Below are positions 41,083 to 49,494 of a stretch of DNA of 64,000 nt, in pieces. The position numbers and the translations under genes are program-made. Position 1 is the stretch's first letter. Each line of letters starts with the position of its first letter. Below the pieces are notes generated by a model. It had not been told where the DNA came from. It worked only from the letters and a program-made list of their open reading frames with translations, and searched no databases. Source of the stretch: Agrococcus sp. SGAir0287 (lineage in GTDB: Bacteria; Actinomycetota; Actinomycetes; Actinomycetales; Microbacteriaceae). Location: positions 806,001 to 870,000 of the forward strand of contig NZ_CP027942.1 of the NCBI RefSeq assembly GCF_005484985.1, given 5' to 3'.

Positions 41083-41873
41083 TGGCCGCGCCCGCACCCG
41101 AGGGCGGCGACCAGCGCGACCCGGCGCCCGCGGTCACGCGCGGCGTCCGCATCCTCGGGCTGCTCGCCGACGCCGATGGCCCCATGACCCTCACCGAGAT
41201 CGCGCGCGGGCTCGCGATCGCGAAGTCGTCGGCCTCGAACCTCTGCCTCGCGCTCGAGGCCGCAGGCGTCGTCGATCGCGTGCCGCAGGGCTATCGCCTC
41301 GGCAGGCGCGTCGCCGAGCTCGGCGCCGCCTACGCCTTCCAGTTCAACCAGGTGCGCGAGCTCTTCGTCGTCTGCGAGCGATCGCCCGTGCTGCGCCGCG
41401 AGGTCGTGCAGATCGCGATGCTCGCGGATGCGGATGCGCTGTACCTCGCCAGGCACGAGGGACGCGCCCACGGGCGCATCGGCACGCCGCTCGGCTCGAG
41501 GCTCCACGTCGGCCTTTCGGCGACGGGGAACGCGCTGCTCATGGCGCTCGACGACGCGGAGGTCCGCGCGATCCTCGCGGCCGCGCCCGCGCCGCGCCTC
41601 ACGACGCGATCCGCGGGCGACGTCGACGCCGTGCTCGAGAAGGTCGCCGCCGCGCGCGAGCGCGGCTACGCGATCGACGAGGGCGAGTCGTTCGACGGCA
41701 TCACGGGCGTCGCGGTGCCGCTGCTCGCCTGGACGCCGAGCGATCCGGCGCTCGCGATCGGCGCGGCGCTGCCCGCCGACGTCGCGACCCCCGAGCACGT
41801 GGCCGCCGTCGGCGCCGCGCTGCAGGAGGCGGCGATCGCCCTCACCAACCCGCTGGGACGCTTCCCGTCCTAA
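41082..41873 (+). CDS. IclR-family transcription regulator
   Basis: 263 residues: an N-terminal winged helix (GVRILGLLADADGPMTLTEIARGLAIAKSSASNLCLALEAAGVV) and a C-terminal GAF-like effector domain (GRIGTPLGSRLHVGLSATGNALLMAL, and GYAIDEGESFDGITGVAVPLL). It sits between the two halves of the sugar-acid locus. The palindrome that starts one base after its stop codon, over the -35 box of the following operon, is the obvious target, with a related site upstream of its own operon. The effector is probably a sugar acid. Overlaps the preceding gene by TGATG. Confidence 0.9.
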   Translation: MAAPAPEGGDQRDPAPAVTRGVRILGLLADADGPMTLTEIARGLAIAKSSASNLCLALEAAGVVDRVPQGYRLGRRVAELGAAYAFQFNQVRELFVVCERSPVLRREVVQIAMLADADALYLARHEGRAHGRIGTPLGSRLHVGLSATGNALLMALDDAEVRAILAAAPAPRLTTRSAGDVDAVLEKVAAARERGYAIDEGESFDGITGVAVPLLAWTPSDPALAIGAALPADVATPEHVAAVGAALQEAAIALTNPLGRFPS

Positions 41874-41914
41874 GCGTTCAACGGGTTGAACGCGGTTCAG
41901 CCCACTGCTACGCT
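41874..41914 (+). promoter_or_regulatory. promoter and perfect palindromic operator of the gluconate/idonate operon
   Basis: GCGTTCAAC (41874-41882), GG, GTTGAACGC (41885-41893) form a perfect 20-bp palindrome. Its right arm contains the -35 hexamer TTGAAC (41886-41891); 17 nt later comes the -10 TACGCT (41909-41914). A bound repressor would block polymerase. A further partial half-site, GGTTCAG, follows at 41894-41900. Confidence 0.75.
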
Positions 41915-41964
41915 CGCGACCACGAGCACCCGCGAGGAAGCGGGTGCGACTCGAAGGAGAGATC

Positions 41965-43389
41965 GTGACCCAGTCCTCCCCGGCGCAGGCGAACCCCGCC
42001 TCCCGTCCCAGCGACGACCCCGAGTACGCCGCCAACCTCCGACGCGCGACGCTCGCCTCGAGCGTCGGCAGCGCCCTCGAGTACTTCGACTTCGCGCTCT
42101 ACGGCCTCATGACGGCGCTCGTGTTCAACGTGCTCTTCTTCGACCAGTCCGACCCGGCGATCGGCCTCGTCGGCGCCTTCGCGATCTACGGCGTCGGGTT
42201 CGTCGCACGGCCGATCGGCGGCCTCGTCTTCGGCGTCCTCGGCGACCGGCTCGGGCGCAAGTGGGTGCTCGTCGTCACCATCGTCCTCATGGGCGGCGCC
42301 TCGACGGCGATCGGGCTGCTCCCGACCTACGAGCAGGTCGGCCTCCTCGCACCCGTGCTGCTCGTGCTCATGCGGATCCTGCAGGGCTTCGGCGCCGGCG
42401 CCGAGCAGGCGGGCGCCACGGTGCTCATGGCCGAGTACGCGCCCGTCGCGCGCCGGGGCTTCTTCTCCGCCCTGCCGTTCGTCGGCATCCAGGCGGGCAC
42501 GCTGCTCGCCGCGCTCGTGTTCTCGGGCATCGCGCTGCTGCCCGAGGAGCAGCTGCTGTCGTGGGGGTGGCGCGTGCCGTTCCTCGCGTCGTTCCTGCTC
42601 ATCCTCGTCGCACTCTTCATCCGCCTGAGGCTGCGCGAGACGCCGACGTTCGTCGAGCTCGAGAAGCACGACCAGATCGCCGATCGTCCGCTGCGCGAGA
42701 TCTTCACGCGCGGCCTGCCGGGCGTCGTGACGGGCATCGGCCTGCGCATGGCCGAGAACGGCGGCTCGTACATCTTCCAGAACGTCACTCTCGCGTTCGT
42801 CGCCACGGCGGGCGCCGGCGCGTTCCTCGCGAGCCCGATCGACCGCGGCGTCGCGACGTGGGGCGTCACGGTGGGCTCGCTCATCGGGATCTTCTCGGTG
42901 CCGTTCACCGGTCACCTCTCCGACCGGTTCGGCCGCCGCGCGGTCTACCGCTTCGGCGCCGTCTTCATGCTGCTCTACGCGTTCCCGGCGTGGTGGGCGC
43001 TGTCGCTCGGCATCGGCTGGCTCGCGATCGCGGTCATCGCCATCGGCATCGGCGTCGCGGTCAACTCGATGCTCGGACCGCAGTGCGCCATGCTGCCCGA
43101 GCTCTTCGGCAACCGGCACCGCTACCTCGGCGTCGCGATGGCGCGCGAGCTCTCCGCGGTGCTCGCCGGCGGCCTCGCGGGCGTCCTCGGCGTCTGGCTG
43201 CTGACGCTCACCGACGGCACGTGGCAGGTCATGGCGCTCTACGTCGCGACGATCGCGGCCATCACGACCGCGACGACGTTCCTCGTGCCCGAGACTCGAG
43301 GCAGGGACCTGCTCCGCACCGAGGATGCCGTGCGCATCTCGACCGAGGAGGAGCACACGGGCGTCATCATCACGGAGGCACGCGCATGA
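41965..43389 (+). CDS. MFS transporter, metabolite:H+ symporter (MHS) family
   Basis: 474-residue 12-segment transporter. SALEYFDFALYGLMTALVFN and GDRLGRKWVLVVTIVLMGGAST are the MHS-family signatures of segments 1-3, with RILQGFGAGAEQAGATVLMAEYAP and the second-half GHLSDRFGRRAVYRFGA. Relatives import shikimate, ketoglutarate, proline-betaine or aromatic acids. In this operon it may bring in a ketoaldonate or idonate. GTG 41965 has AAGGAGA 5 nt upstream, which rules out GTG 41944. First gene of the operon; overlaps the next by ATGA. Confidence 0.87.
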   Translation: MTQSSPAQANPASRPSDDPEYAANLRRATLASSVGSALEYFDFALYGLMTALVFNVLFFDQSDPAIGLVGAFAIYGVGFVARPIGGLVFGVLGDRLGRKWVLVVTIVLMGGASTAIGLLPTYEQVGLLAPVLLVLMRILQGFGAGAEQAGATVLMAEYAPVARRGFFSALPFVGIQAGTLLAALVFSGIALLPEEQLLSWGWRVPFLASFLLILVALFIRLRLRETPTFVELEKHDQIADRPLREIFTRGLPGVVTGIGLRMAENGGSYIFQNVTLAFVATAGAGAFLASPIDRGVATWGVTVGSLIGIFSVPFTGHLSDRFGRRAVYRFGAVFMLLYAFPAWWALSLGIGWLAIAVIAIGIGVAVNSMLGPQCAMLPELFGNRHRYLGVAMARELSAVLAGGLAGVLGVWLLTLTDGTWQVMALYVATIAAITTATTFLVPETRGRDLLRTEDAVRISTEEEHTGVIITEARA

Positions 43390-44180
43390 CGGCAGGGCAT
43401 CATCGACCGGCCGGGCTCGCGGCGTTCGACCTCACGGGCCGCGTCGCCCTCGTGACCGGCTCGAGCCAGGGCATCGGCCGCGCGCTCGCGGAGGGGCTCG
43501 CCGCGGCGGGCGCCACGGTCGTCGTCCACGGGCGCGATCGCGCGAAGGCGGAGCGAGCCGCCGGCGAGATCGCCGAGGCGACCGGATCGGTCGCGCACGT
43601 GGCGACGTTCGACGTCACCGACGCGGCTGCGGTCGACGCGGGCATCGGCGCGCTCGAGGACGAGCTCGGCACCCCCGACGTGCTCGTGAACAACGCCGGC
43701 ATCCAGCGCCGCGGTCCCATCGCCGAGTTCGCCGACGACGACTGGCACGACCTCCTCGCGACGAACCTCACGAGCGCGTTCCTGCTGTCGCGGCGCGTCG
43801 CGCGCGGCATGATCGCGCGCGGCTCTGGCCGCATCGTGTCGATCGGCTCGGTGCAGTCGATGCTCGCACGACCGTCGATCGCGCCGTACTCGGCGACGAA
43901 GGGCGCGATCGTCATGCTCACGAAGGGCCTGTGCGCCGACCTCGCGCCGCACGGCATCACGGCGAACGCCATCGCGCCCGGGTACTTCGCCACCGAGCTC
44001 ACCGCGCCGCTCGTCGCCGACGAGCAGTTCTCGGCGTGGGTGCGCGGCCGCACGCCGGCGGGACGCTGGGGCGACGTCCGCGACCTCGTGGGCGCGGCGG
44101 TCTTCCTCGCCTCCGACGCCTCGGCGTTCGTCAACGGGCAGACGCTGCACGTCGACGGCGGCATGACGGCGGTCGTGTGA
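43386..44180 (+). CDS. SDR oxidoreductase, gluconate 5-dehydrogenase-like
   Basis: 264-residue classical short-chain dehydrogenase. The cofactor motif TGSSQGIGRALAEGL is followed by HGRDRAK, which suggests NADP; NNAG, catalytic Ser (SIGSVQSML), and YSATKGA (Tyr/Lys) are in place, and the C-terminal NGQTLHVDGGM is typical. Similar proteins (IdnO, Ga5DH) reduce 5-ketogluconate to gluconate, which would link IdnD and GntK in the same operon. Overlaps both neighbours (ATGA and TGATG), so translation is coupled. Confidence 0.85.
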   Translation: MTAGHHRPAGLAAFDLTGRVALVTGSSQGIGRALAEGLAAAGATVVVHGRDRAKAERAAGEIAEATGSVAHVATFDVTDAAAVDAGIGALEDELGTPDVLVNNAGIQRRGPIAEFADDDWHDLLATNLTSAFLLSRRVARGMIARGSGRIVSIGSVQSMLARPSIAPYSATKGAIVMLTKGLCADLAPHGITANAIAPGYFATELTAPLVADEQFSAWVRGRTPAGRWGDVRDLVGAAVFLASDASAFVNGQTLHVDGGMTAVV

Positions 44181-44935
44181 TGCGCGTCGCACGCACGACG
44201 ATCGACGGCGTCGCGACCTGGATCGGCCAGCCCGCGGACGGCGCTGGCCTCGGCGGCGCATGGCGGCGCATCGAGGATCCGTTCGACGCCTTCGCGCGCG
44301 GCGCGGAGCCGGAGGCGTCGGGGGAGGCGATCGATCGGCCCGTGCTGCTCGCGCCCTGCGAGCCCCTCGCGATCGTCGGCATCGCCCACAACCGCGGCCT
44401 CGTCGACCACCCGCTGCCCGTGCAGGCGTGGCTGAAGTCGCCGCGCACCGTCGTCGCGAGCGGCGTGCCCGTCGAGGCGCGACGCGACGCCGGACGCCTC
44501 GTCGTCGAGGCCGAGCTCGCCCTCGTCGTCGGCCGCGACCTCTTCCAGGTCGACGAGCGCGAGGCGATGGCCGGCATCCTCGGCTACACCGCGGTCGACG
44601 ACGTCTCCTACCCGGACCGTGCCCTCGTCGACCAGCGCAACTTCGAGGCGAAGGGCGCCCGCGGCGCGACGCCGCTCGGCGCATGGATCGAGACGGGGCC
44701 GATCGGCGACGTCCGCATCCGCATGCGCGTCGGCGGCGAGCAGGTCGTCGACACGACGAGCGATGCCCTGCCGGCCTCGCTCGCCGAGTGCGTCGCCTAC
44801 GTCTCCCACTGGGTGCCGCTCGGCCCCGGCGACGTCATCATGACGGGAGCCCCGTACTCGAACGCCCCCGCGCGGCCCGGCGACCGCGTCGAGATCGAGG
44901 TCGGCGCCGTGCCGCTCGTGACCGACCTGCGCTGA
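44180..44935 (+). CDS. fumarylacetoacetate hydrolase family protein
   Basis: 251-residue FAH-fold metalloenzyme. The metal ligands appear as Glu-x-Glu (VEAELALVVGRDL) with Asp in YTAVDDVSYPD, and the C-terminal GDVIMTGAPYSNAPARPGDRVEIEV is the family signature. Members hydrolyse or decarboxylate beta-diketo or 2-keto-3-deoxy acids. In a sugar-acid operon it may act on a deoxy-ketoaldonate, but the substrate is unknown and its role in an idonate/gluconate route is not obvious. Starts within the SDR stop (TGATG). Confidence 0.82.
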   Translation: MRVARTTIDGVATWIGQPADGAGLGGAWRRIEDPFDAFARGAEPEASGEAIDRPVLLAPCEPLAIVGIAHNRGLVDHPLPVQAWLKSPRTVVASGVPVEARRDAGRLVVEAELALVVGRDLFQVDEREAMAGILGYTAVDDVSYPDRALVDQRNFEAKGARGATPLGAWIETGPIGDVRIRMRVGGEQVVDTTSDALPASLAECVAYVSHWVPLGPGDVIMTGAPYSNAPARPGDRVEIEVGAVPLVTDLR

Positions 44936-44970
44936 GCCGCCGCGTCCACCCATCCACCCCTCGAGGATCC

Positions 44971-45975
44971 ATGCCCCCCATCGCCGTCATCGCCCATGCC
45001 GCCGCCGACGTCCGCGTCGAGGAGGTGCCCGAGCCGACGCCCGCCGCCGACGAGGCCGTCGTCGCGATCGCCTACGGCGGCATCTGCGGCTCCGATCTGC
45101 ACTACTGGAGCCACGGCGCGGCGGGCGAGTCGATCCTGCGCGAGCCGATGGTGCTCGGCCACGAGGTGTCGGGCATCGTCGCGGTGCAGGCGGCCGACGG
45201 CTCGGGACCCGCGGCCGGCACGCCCGTCACCGTGCATCCCGCCACGCCGGAGAGCTACCTGGGATCCGCCGCGCGCCTCCCGCACCAGGACGGCGCCTTC
45301 GCCACGCGCGTCGCCCTGCCGTCGCGCATGCTGCGGCCGCTGCCGGACGGGCTCGACCTGCGGATCGCGGCGCTCGCCGAGCCCGCTGCCGTCGCCTGGC
45401 ACGGGGTCGGCCAGGCGGGCGACGTGGCAGGCATGCGCGCGCTCGTCGTCGGCGCCGGCCCCATCGGCGCACTCGCCGTCGCGGTGCTGCGGCACCACGG
45501 CGCCGCCGAGATCGTCGCGAGCGACCTGCATGCGCTGCCGATGCGCATCGCCGCCGAGGTCGGCGCGGACCGCACGATCGACGCGCGGGACGCCGATGCG
45601 CTCGCAGGCGTCGAGGCGGACGTCGTCGTGGAGTCCTCCGGCACGCTGCCCGGCCTCGCGACCGCCATCCGCGCCGCGCGTCGCGGCGGCACGGTCGTCA
45701 TGCTCGGTCTGCAGCGCTCGGGCGACGTCGCCGTGCCGATCGCGACTGCGATCACGCGCGAGCTGCGGCTCGTCGGATCGTTCCGCTTCCGCGACGAGAT
45801 CGACGACGTCGTCTCGGCGCTCGCCGACGGCAGCCTGCACGTCGCGCCCGTCGTCACGCACGTCCTCGACGCCGTCGACGCGCTCGACGCGCTCGGGATC
45901 GCGCGCGACGCATCGGTATCGTCGAAGGTGCTGCTGCGCTTCGGCGCCGACGACGCCGCCGACCCGAGGAGCTGA
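44971..45975 (+). CDS. idnD: L-idonate 5-dehydrogenase-like zinc alcohol dehydrogenase, structural-zinc loop missing
   Basis: 334-residue medium-chain dehydrogenase expected to oxidise L-idonate to 5-ketogluconate. Catalytic zinc ligands are C39 (GGICGSDLHYW) and H64/E65 (LGHE). The cofactor site is VVGAGPIGALAVAVL, and RLVGSFRFRDEID is close to E. coli IdnD. The stretch HPATPESYLGSAARLPHQDG (residues 89-108) joins directly where IdnD has about 18 more residues with the four cysteines that hold the structural zinc. The frame is intact, so this is a clean deletion, not a frameshift. GAGGATCC before ATG 44971 is a weak RBS. Confidence 0.82.
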   Translation: MPPIAVIAHAAADVRVEEVPEPTPAADEAVVAIAYGGICGSDLHYWSHGAAGESILREPMVLGHEVSGIVAVQAADGSGPAAGTPVTVHPATPESYLGSAARLPHQDGAFATRVALPSRMLRPLPDGLDLRIAALAEPAAVAWHGVGQAGDVAGMRALVVGAGPIGALAVAVLRHHGAAEIVASDLHALPMRIAAEVGADRTIDARDADALAGVEADVVVESSGTLPGLATAIRAARRGGTVVMLGLQRSGDVAVPIATAITRELRLVGSFRFRDEIDDVVSALADGSLHVAPVVTHVLDAVDALDALGIARDASVSSKVLLRFGADDAADPRS

Positions 45976-45977
45976 CG

Positions 45978-46502
45978 ATGCCGGTCACCTATCCGCCGAT
46001 GATCGTGATGGGTGCCCAGGGCACCGGCAAGTCCACGATCGGCGCCGCGCTCGCCGCCCGGCTCAACGTCGCCTTCATCGACGGCGACGACCTGCACCCC
46101 GTCGCCAACAAGGAGAAGATGGCGGGCGGCACGCCGCTGACCGACGAGGACCGCGTGCCGTGGCTGAAGACGATCGGCGAGCGGATCGCGCAGGAGCGCG
46201 CCGCCGGCCGCATCGTCATCGTCGCCTGCTCGGCCCTCAAGCGCTGGTACCGCGAGCTGCTGCGCTCGAGCGTGCCCGACCTCCTCTTCGTGCACCTCGT
46301 GGGCGATCGCGACCTGCTGCAGCAGCGCCTCGCCGGCCGCGACCACGAGTACATGCCGACGACGCTGCTCGACAGCCAGCTCGAGACCCTCGAGCCGCTC
46401 AGCCCCTGGGAGGACGGCGTGCTCGTCGACATCGAGCGCACCCCCGAGCAGATCGTCGACGACCTCCAGCGGCTCCTGCAGCGCCGAGCGCGCAGCGCCT
46501 GA
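45978..46502 (+). CDS. gntK: gluconokinase
   Basis: 174-residue P-loop kinase making 6-phosphogluconate from gluconate and ATP. Walker A is GAQGTGKST, and FIDGDDLHPVANKEKMAGGTPLTDEDRVPWL is the highly specific gluconate-binding segment. ACSALKRWYRELLR follows, with the LID around RDHEYMPTTLLDSQLETLEP. Both GntK and IdnK have this form. It starts 2 bp after the idnD-like stop and links the operon to gnd. Confidence 0.94.
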   Translation: MPVTYPPMIVMGAQGTGKSTIGAALAARLNVAFIDGDDLHPVANKEKMAGGTPLTDEDRVPWLKTIGERIAQERAAGRIVIVACSALKRWYRELLRSSVPDLLFVHLVGDRDLLQQRLAGRDHEYMPTTLLDSQLETLEPLSPWEDGVLVDIERTPEQIVDDLQRLLQRRARSA

Positions 46503-46555
46503 GCACCGCCCCCCCCGACACCTCTCCCGCACCCCGACACGGAACGAGCGACGCC

Positions 46556-47971
46556 ATGGACGACCTGACCCTCATGTGGGACCTCGGCACGGGAGGTCTC
46601 CTCGTCCTCGCCGCCGCCGCGGTCGCGCTGCTGCTCGTGCTCATCATGGCCGCGAAGGTGCACGCCTTCCTCGCGCTCATGCTCACGAGCATCCTCACGG
46701 CCATCGCCGCGGGCATCCCGTTCTCGCGGCTCGTCGAGGCGCTCGGCTTCGGCTTCAACCCGACGCTCGGCAGCGTCATGCTGCTCGTCGCCCTCGGCGC
46801 GATGCTCGGGCGGATGATCGAGGCATCGGGCGGCGCGACGGTGCTGTCGGAGGCGATGATCGCCCGCTTCGGCGAGCAGCGGGCCGGCCTCGCCCTCTCG
46901 GTCGCGAGCCTCCTCATGGGCTTCCCGATCTTCTTCGACGCGGGGCTCGTCGTGATGATGCCCATCATCTACGCCGTCGCGCGCCGCGTCGGCGGCTCGT
47001 TCCTCTCGATCGCCTTCCCCGCCGCGATCGCGTTCTCGGCGATGCACATCTTCGTGCCGCCGCACCCCGGCCCCGTGTCGGCCGCGGCCATCTACGGCGC
47101 CGACGTCGGGCTCGTGCTGCTGCTCGGCCTCGTCGTCGCCATCCCCGTCTGGTACGTGGCGGGCCTGCTCGTCGGCTCGCGCATCGGCCGCCGCTTCGAC
47201 ATCCCCGTGCCGACGATCCTCGACGGTCGGGGCGACGACGCCGACGCGGACGCGTTCCGCTCGTCGCCGTCGGTGCTGCGCATCGTGAGCCTGCTGCTGC
47301 TGCCGCTCGTGCTCATCCTCCTCAACACGGGCCTCAACATGGCCGCCTCGTCCCAGCCCGACCCCGACGCCTTCCGAGCGCAGCCGTGGGTCGCGATCCT
47401 GCGCGCGCTCGGCGAGACGCCCGTCGCGCTGCTCATCACGGTCTTCGTCTCCATGGCGGTGCTCGGGTGGGGCCTCGGGAAGCCCGGCGCGCTCGTCGAG
47501 CGCCTCGCGGACTCGGCGCTCGGACCCATCTGCTCGGTCGTGCTCGTCACGGGCGCCGGCGGCATGTTCGGCGGCGTCCTGCGCGCGACCGGCATCGGCG
47601 ACGCCGTCGCCGAGTCGCTGAACGGCATCGGCCTGCCCGCGATCGTCGCGGCCTTCCTCATCTCGCAGATCGTGCGCATCGCGCAGGGCTCCGCGACCGT
47701 CGCGCTCACGACCGCCGCCTCGCTCATGACCGGCGTCGTCGCCGCCGGCGACTACAACGCCGTCGAGATCGCGGCCATCGTGCTCGCGACCGCCGCCGGA
47801 TCCGTCGGCTTCAGCCACGTCAACGACTCCGGCTTCTGGCTCGTCAGCCGCTTCTTCGGCATGGACATGAAGCAGACCCTGTCGACGTGGACGCTGCTGC
47901 AGGGCCTCATGGCGGTGCTCGGCTTCGTTCTCTCGCTCGCGATCTACGCCGTCGGCGGCCTGCTCGGCTGA
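46556..47971 (+). CDS. GntP-family gluconate/idonate:H+ symporter
   Basis: 471-residue transporter with about 12-14 membrane segments. Family motifs are GAMLGRMIEASGGATVLSEAMIARFGEQRAGLAL, GFPIFFDAGLVVMMPIIYAVAR, and HIFVPPHPGPVSAAAIYGADVGLVLLLG, with the later ATVALTTAASLM and FSHVNDSGFWLVSRFFGMD. Substrate is gluconate, idonate or a related acid; the operon favours both. The 53-bp gap before it has only a weak SD (GGAACGAG). Last gene of the operon. Confidence 0.92.
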   Translation: MDDLTLMWDLGTGGLLVLAAAAVALLLVLIMAAKVHAFLALMLTSILTAIAAGIPFSRLVEALGFGFNPTLGSVMLLVALGAMLGRMIEASGGATVLSEAMIARFGEQRAGLALSVASLLMGFPIFFDAGLVVMMPIIYAVARRVGGSFLSIAFPAAIAFSAMHIFVPPHPGPVSAAAIYGADVGLVLLLGLVVAIPVWYVAGLLVGSRIGRRFDIPVPTILDGRGDDADADAFRSSPSVLRIVSLLLLPLVLILLNTGLNMAASSQPDPDAFRAQPWVAILRALGETPVALLITVFVSMAVLGWGLGKPGALVERLADSALGPICSVVLVTGAGGMFGGVLRATGIGDAVAESLNGIGLPAIVAAFLISQIVRIAQGSATVALTTAASLMTGVVAAGDYNAVEIAAIVLATAAGSVGFSHVNDSGFWLVSRFFGMDMKQTLSTWTLLQGLMAVLGFVLSLAIYAVGGLLG

Positions 47972-48033
47972 CCGCGCGGCCCAGGGCTCGTCGCGCGGCC
48001 CCGACCGCGACACGCCCGGCGGCGCGCCCCTGG

Positions 48034-48039
48034 TAGCAT
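48034..48039 (+). promoter_or_regulatory. -10 box TAGCAT with ~140-nt leader of rplY
   Basis: TGGTAGCAT looks like an extended -10 (TGN plus TAGCAT). Transcription from here would give a leader of about 130-140 nt before the L25 ATG at 48177, the longest apparent 5' UTR in the window. I could not define a stable regulatory fold in it by eye. Confidence 0.4.
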
Positions 48040-48176
48040 CGTCGGTCGAGACCTCGGCGAGGGGCGCGACGTGCGCCCGTGATCGACGCGGTGGCGTGCC
48101 ACAGGCTGCCCCCCGCGTGCGTGTCGAGGACCCACGACCACCCGGCCCCATCGGGCCGACGACAGGGAGCATCACC

Positions 48177-48830
48177 ATGAGCACCGACGACAACACGCTC
48201 GTCACCGAGATCCGCACGCAGTTCGGCAAGGGTGCGGCTCGCCGCCTCCGCGCCTCGGGCAAGGTCCCCGCGGTCCTCTACGGCCACGGCACCGAGCCGC
48301 GCCACCTCGCGCTCGACGGCCACGCCGTCTTCCTCCTCGTCCGCAAGGCGAACGCGATCCTCGACCTGCAGATCGAGGGCGAGTCGCAGCTGGCGCTCGT
48401 GAAGGACATCCAGCGCAACCCGGTGCTCCAGGGCATCCCCGCCCTCGAGCACCTCGACCTCATCGTCGTGCGCCGCGGCGAGAAGGTCCAGGTCGACGTG
48501 CCCGTGCACGTCGAGGGCGAGTCGGCCCCCGGCACCATCCACACGCTCGAGAACGCGACGCTGCTCGTCGAGGTCGAGGCCCTGCACATCCCCGAGAGCA
48601 TCGTCGTCTCGGTCGAGGACCTCGAGGATGGCGCGCAGGTGCTCGCCTCCGACGTGACGCTGCCCAAGGGCGCCGAGCTCGTCACCGACCCCGAGACGCT
48701 CGTGGTCGGCATCTCCGTGCCGCCGGCTCCCGTCCTGGAGGACGAGGACGCCGAGGGCGAGGAGTCCGAGGCCGGCGAGGCCGCCGAGGGCGACGCCGAG
48801 GACGCCGAGGCGTCGTCGGACGACGAGTAG
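48177..48830 (+). CDS. rplY: 50S ribosomal protein L25/general stress protein Ctc
   Basis: 217-residue L25 of the long (TL5/Ctc) form, binding 5S rRNA. The N-terminal domain has RTQFGKGAARRLRASGKVPAVLYGHG and DIQRNPVLQGIPALEHLDL; the C-terminal Ctc domain follows (VPVHVEGESAPG ... ASDVTLPKGAEL), then a ~35-residue acidic tail of Glu/Asp/Ala. ATG 48177 has GGGAGC before it. Followed by pth after 19 bp, the usual actinobacterial pair. Confidence 0.95.
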   Translation: MSTDDNTLVTEIRTQFGKGAARRLRASGKVPAVLYGHGTEPRHLALDGHAVFLLVRKANAILDLQIEGESQLALVKDIQRNPVLQGIPALEHLDLIVVRRGEKVQVDVPVHVEGESAPGTIHTLENATLLVEVEALHIPESIVVSVEDLEDGAQVLASDVTLPKGAELVTDPETLVVGISVPPAPVLEDEDAEGEESEAGEAAEGDAEDAEASSDDE

Positions 48831-48849
48831 CGCGCACCCCACGGCGCGC

Positions 48850-49425
48850 ATGGCCGACGCGTGGCTGGTGGTCGGGCTCGGGAACCCCGGGCCCGACTAC
48901 CAGCGCACCCGCCACAACGTCGGGGTCGACGTGCTCGACGAGCTCTGCGCTCGCGCGGGCGTGACGCGGTCGAGGCACCGCAAGGCCGTCGCGTCGGTCG
49001 GCGAGCGCCGCATCGTCGGCGGACCGAAGGTCGTCTTCGCGTTCCCGGAGACCTTCATGAACCGCTCCGGCGGTCCCGTCGCGTCCCTCATGGACTACTA
49101 CGGGGTGCCGATCGAGCAGACGATCGTCATCCACGACGAGCTCGACCTGCCCTTCGGCACCGTGCGCCTCAAGCGCGGCGGCGGCGCGGGCGGCCACAAC
49201 GGCCTGCGCGACGTCATCGCGGCGCGCGGCGCCGACTTCATCCGGGTGCGCGTCGGCATCGGCCGCCCGCCCGGCAGGCAGGACCCCGCCGACTTCGTGC
49301 TGAAGCGCTTCGGCGGCACGGAGCAGCAGGAGCTGCCGTTCATGGTCGACACCGCCGCGGACGCCGTCGAGCACGTGCTGCGCGACGGCCTCGTCGCGGC
49401 GCAGCAGGCCCTGCACTCGCCGTAG
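48850..49425 (+). CDS. pth: peptidyl-tRNA hydrolase
   Basis: 191-residue enzyme that frees tRNA from dropped-off peptidyl-tRNA. VVGLGNPGPDYQRTRHNVG carries the catalytic H22; N is in FMNRSGG, and Asp/His in IVIHDELDLPFG. RLKRGGGAGGHNGLRDVIA is the substrate-side helix, and RVRVGIGRPPGRQDPADFVL the C-terminal signature. Co-directional with rplY. Confidence 0.96.
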   Translation: MADAWLVVGLGNPGPDYQRTRHNVGVDVLDELCARAGVTRSRHRKAVASVGERRIVGGPKVVFAFPETFMNRSGGPVASLMDYYGVPIEQTIVIHDELDLPFGTVRLKRGGGAGGHNGLRDVIAARGADFIRVRVGIGRPPGRQDPADFVLKRFGGTEQQELPFMVDTAADAVEHVLRDGLVAAQQALHSP

Positions 49426-49463
49426 CCGCATCCGCTCAGTCCGCGACGCTCGTCGGCCGCGGC

Positions 49464-49469
49464 TAGCAT
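49464..49469 (+). promoter_or_regulatory. -10 box TAGCAT of the lipoprotein-mfd unit
   Basis: TAGCAT, 25 nt before ATG 49495, with GGGAGGGG at 49482-49489 as RBS. It would also drive mfd, which overlaps the lipoprotein gene. Confidence 0.45.
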
Positions 49470-49494
49470 GGGACGTCGACCGGGAGGGGTTCGG

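Noticed and set aside
41944..41965. Alternative GTG 41944 start for the MHS transporter
   Set aside because: AAGGAGA is placed correctly for GTG 41965, and the extra seven residues would overlap the RBS itself.
39067..47971. Sugar-acid locus as a mobile island or biosynthetic gene cluster
   Set aside because: There are no mobility genes, boundary repeats or synthase-type biosynthetic enzymes; the genes form ordinary catabolic operons.
48060..48176. Riboswitch in the rplY leader
   Set aside because: No known riboswitch core could be recognised by eye, so only the long leader is reported.
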